A DNA stretch of 64,000 nt, from assembly GCA_914767715.1 (NCBI GenBank), contig OU612066.1, forward strand, positions 20,370,283 to 20,434,282, written 5' to 3'. The notes beneath the pieces are model-generated. The model was not told the origin of the DNA and made no database searches. It saw nothing but the letters and a program-made list of their open reading frames with translations. Shown piece by piece: positions 63,836 through 64,000 of this stretch. The translations under genes and the position numbers were made by a program. The stretch's first letter is position 1. Every line of letters starts with the position of its first letter. This DNA comes from Membranipora membranacea. Lineage: Eukaryota > Bryozoa > Gymnolaemata > Cheilostomatida > Membraniporidae.

Positions 63836-64000
63836 TCATAGCGTGGTCGTTGCAGATTGGAAATGGACTAAACAATACTTGAGGTTTACCCCCCAGTGTA
63901 CTCCCAAGCAAAAGCACGCATCTCTACCTCATTGATATACATAGTACTCGAGCTACCAGGGAGAAATAGGGACTCGAATAGGGACAATTCTCTCAACGTA

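Noticed and set aside
1-64000. CRISPR array, bacterial operons or phage genes
   Set aside because: The window is intron-rich animal DNA; no regularly spaced repeats or compact prokaryotic coding are present.
1-64000. rRNA genes or intact autonomous transposon or retroviral ORFs
   Set aside because: No conserved rRNA segment, reverse transcriptase, integrase or transposase motif was seen on either strand.

Overview
The window looks like nuclear DNA of an invertebrate metazoan. It is AT-rich, and its genes are split into many short exons with GT-AG introns of roughly 0.3 to 3 kb. The protein families (astacin, calcium-binding EGF, MACPF plus apple/PAN, CH domains with long coiled coils) are typical of animals, and a tRNA-derived SINE and several miniature inverted-repeat elements are present. 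I cannot place the phylum from sequence alone. I rebuilt gene models by hand from splice sites and checked reading phase at every junction. Four of the five are closed from ATG to stop.

Layout: (1) 1296-9027, minus strand, 7 exons, 346 aa: a small type I membrane protein with a six-cysteine ectodomain and a long tail rich in SH2-type tyrosine motifs. (2) 9028-13626: a divergent intergenic region holding a tRNA-derived SINE and a 988-bp non-autonomous DNA element. (3) 13627-36870, plus strand, 23 exons, 1903 aa: a large cytoskeletal-type protein with an N-terminal tandem-CH-like region, long coiled coils and a disordered basic tail. (4) 38387-45406, plus strand, 12 exons, 701 aa: a secreted protein with a Pro/Asn/Gln-rich middle, a Gly/Cys-rich part and four C-terminal EGF modules. 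(5) 48440-53588, minus strand, 6 exons, 829 aa: a predicted type II membrane-anchored MACPF protein with four apple/PAN-like modules. (6) 57778-61204, minus strand, 8 exons, 317 aa: a secreted astacin-family zinc metalloprotease with a short cysteine-rich tail. (7) 63339-63424, minus strand: a possible last exon of a gene lying beyond the window.

Mobile DNA is the second theme. Two loci carry the same tiny palindrome (arms CAGAGACTATAGAT), each flanked by a direct repeat of 7-10 bp. Three fold-back elements of about 60-135 bp, a 69-bp near-perfect hairpin just downstream of gene 1, and a 2.2-kb element with roughly 290-390-bp terminal inverted repeats are also present.

The genes are not an operon and no shared pathway can be proven. 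Genes 4 to 6 encode extracellular or surface-exposed proteins, and gene 1 looks like a phosphotyrosine signalling receptor or adaptor. The least familiar items are the gene 1 receptor, the architecture of gene 3, the type II topology of the MACPF protein, and the duplicated micro-palindrome.
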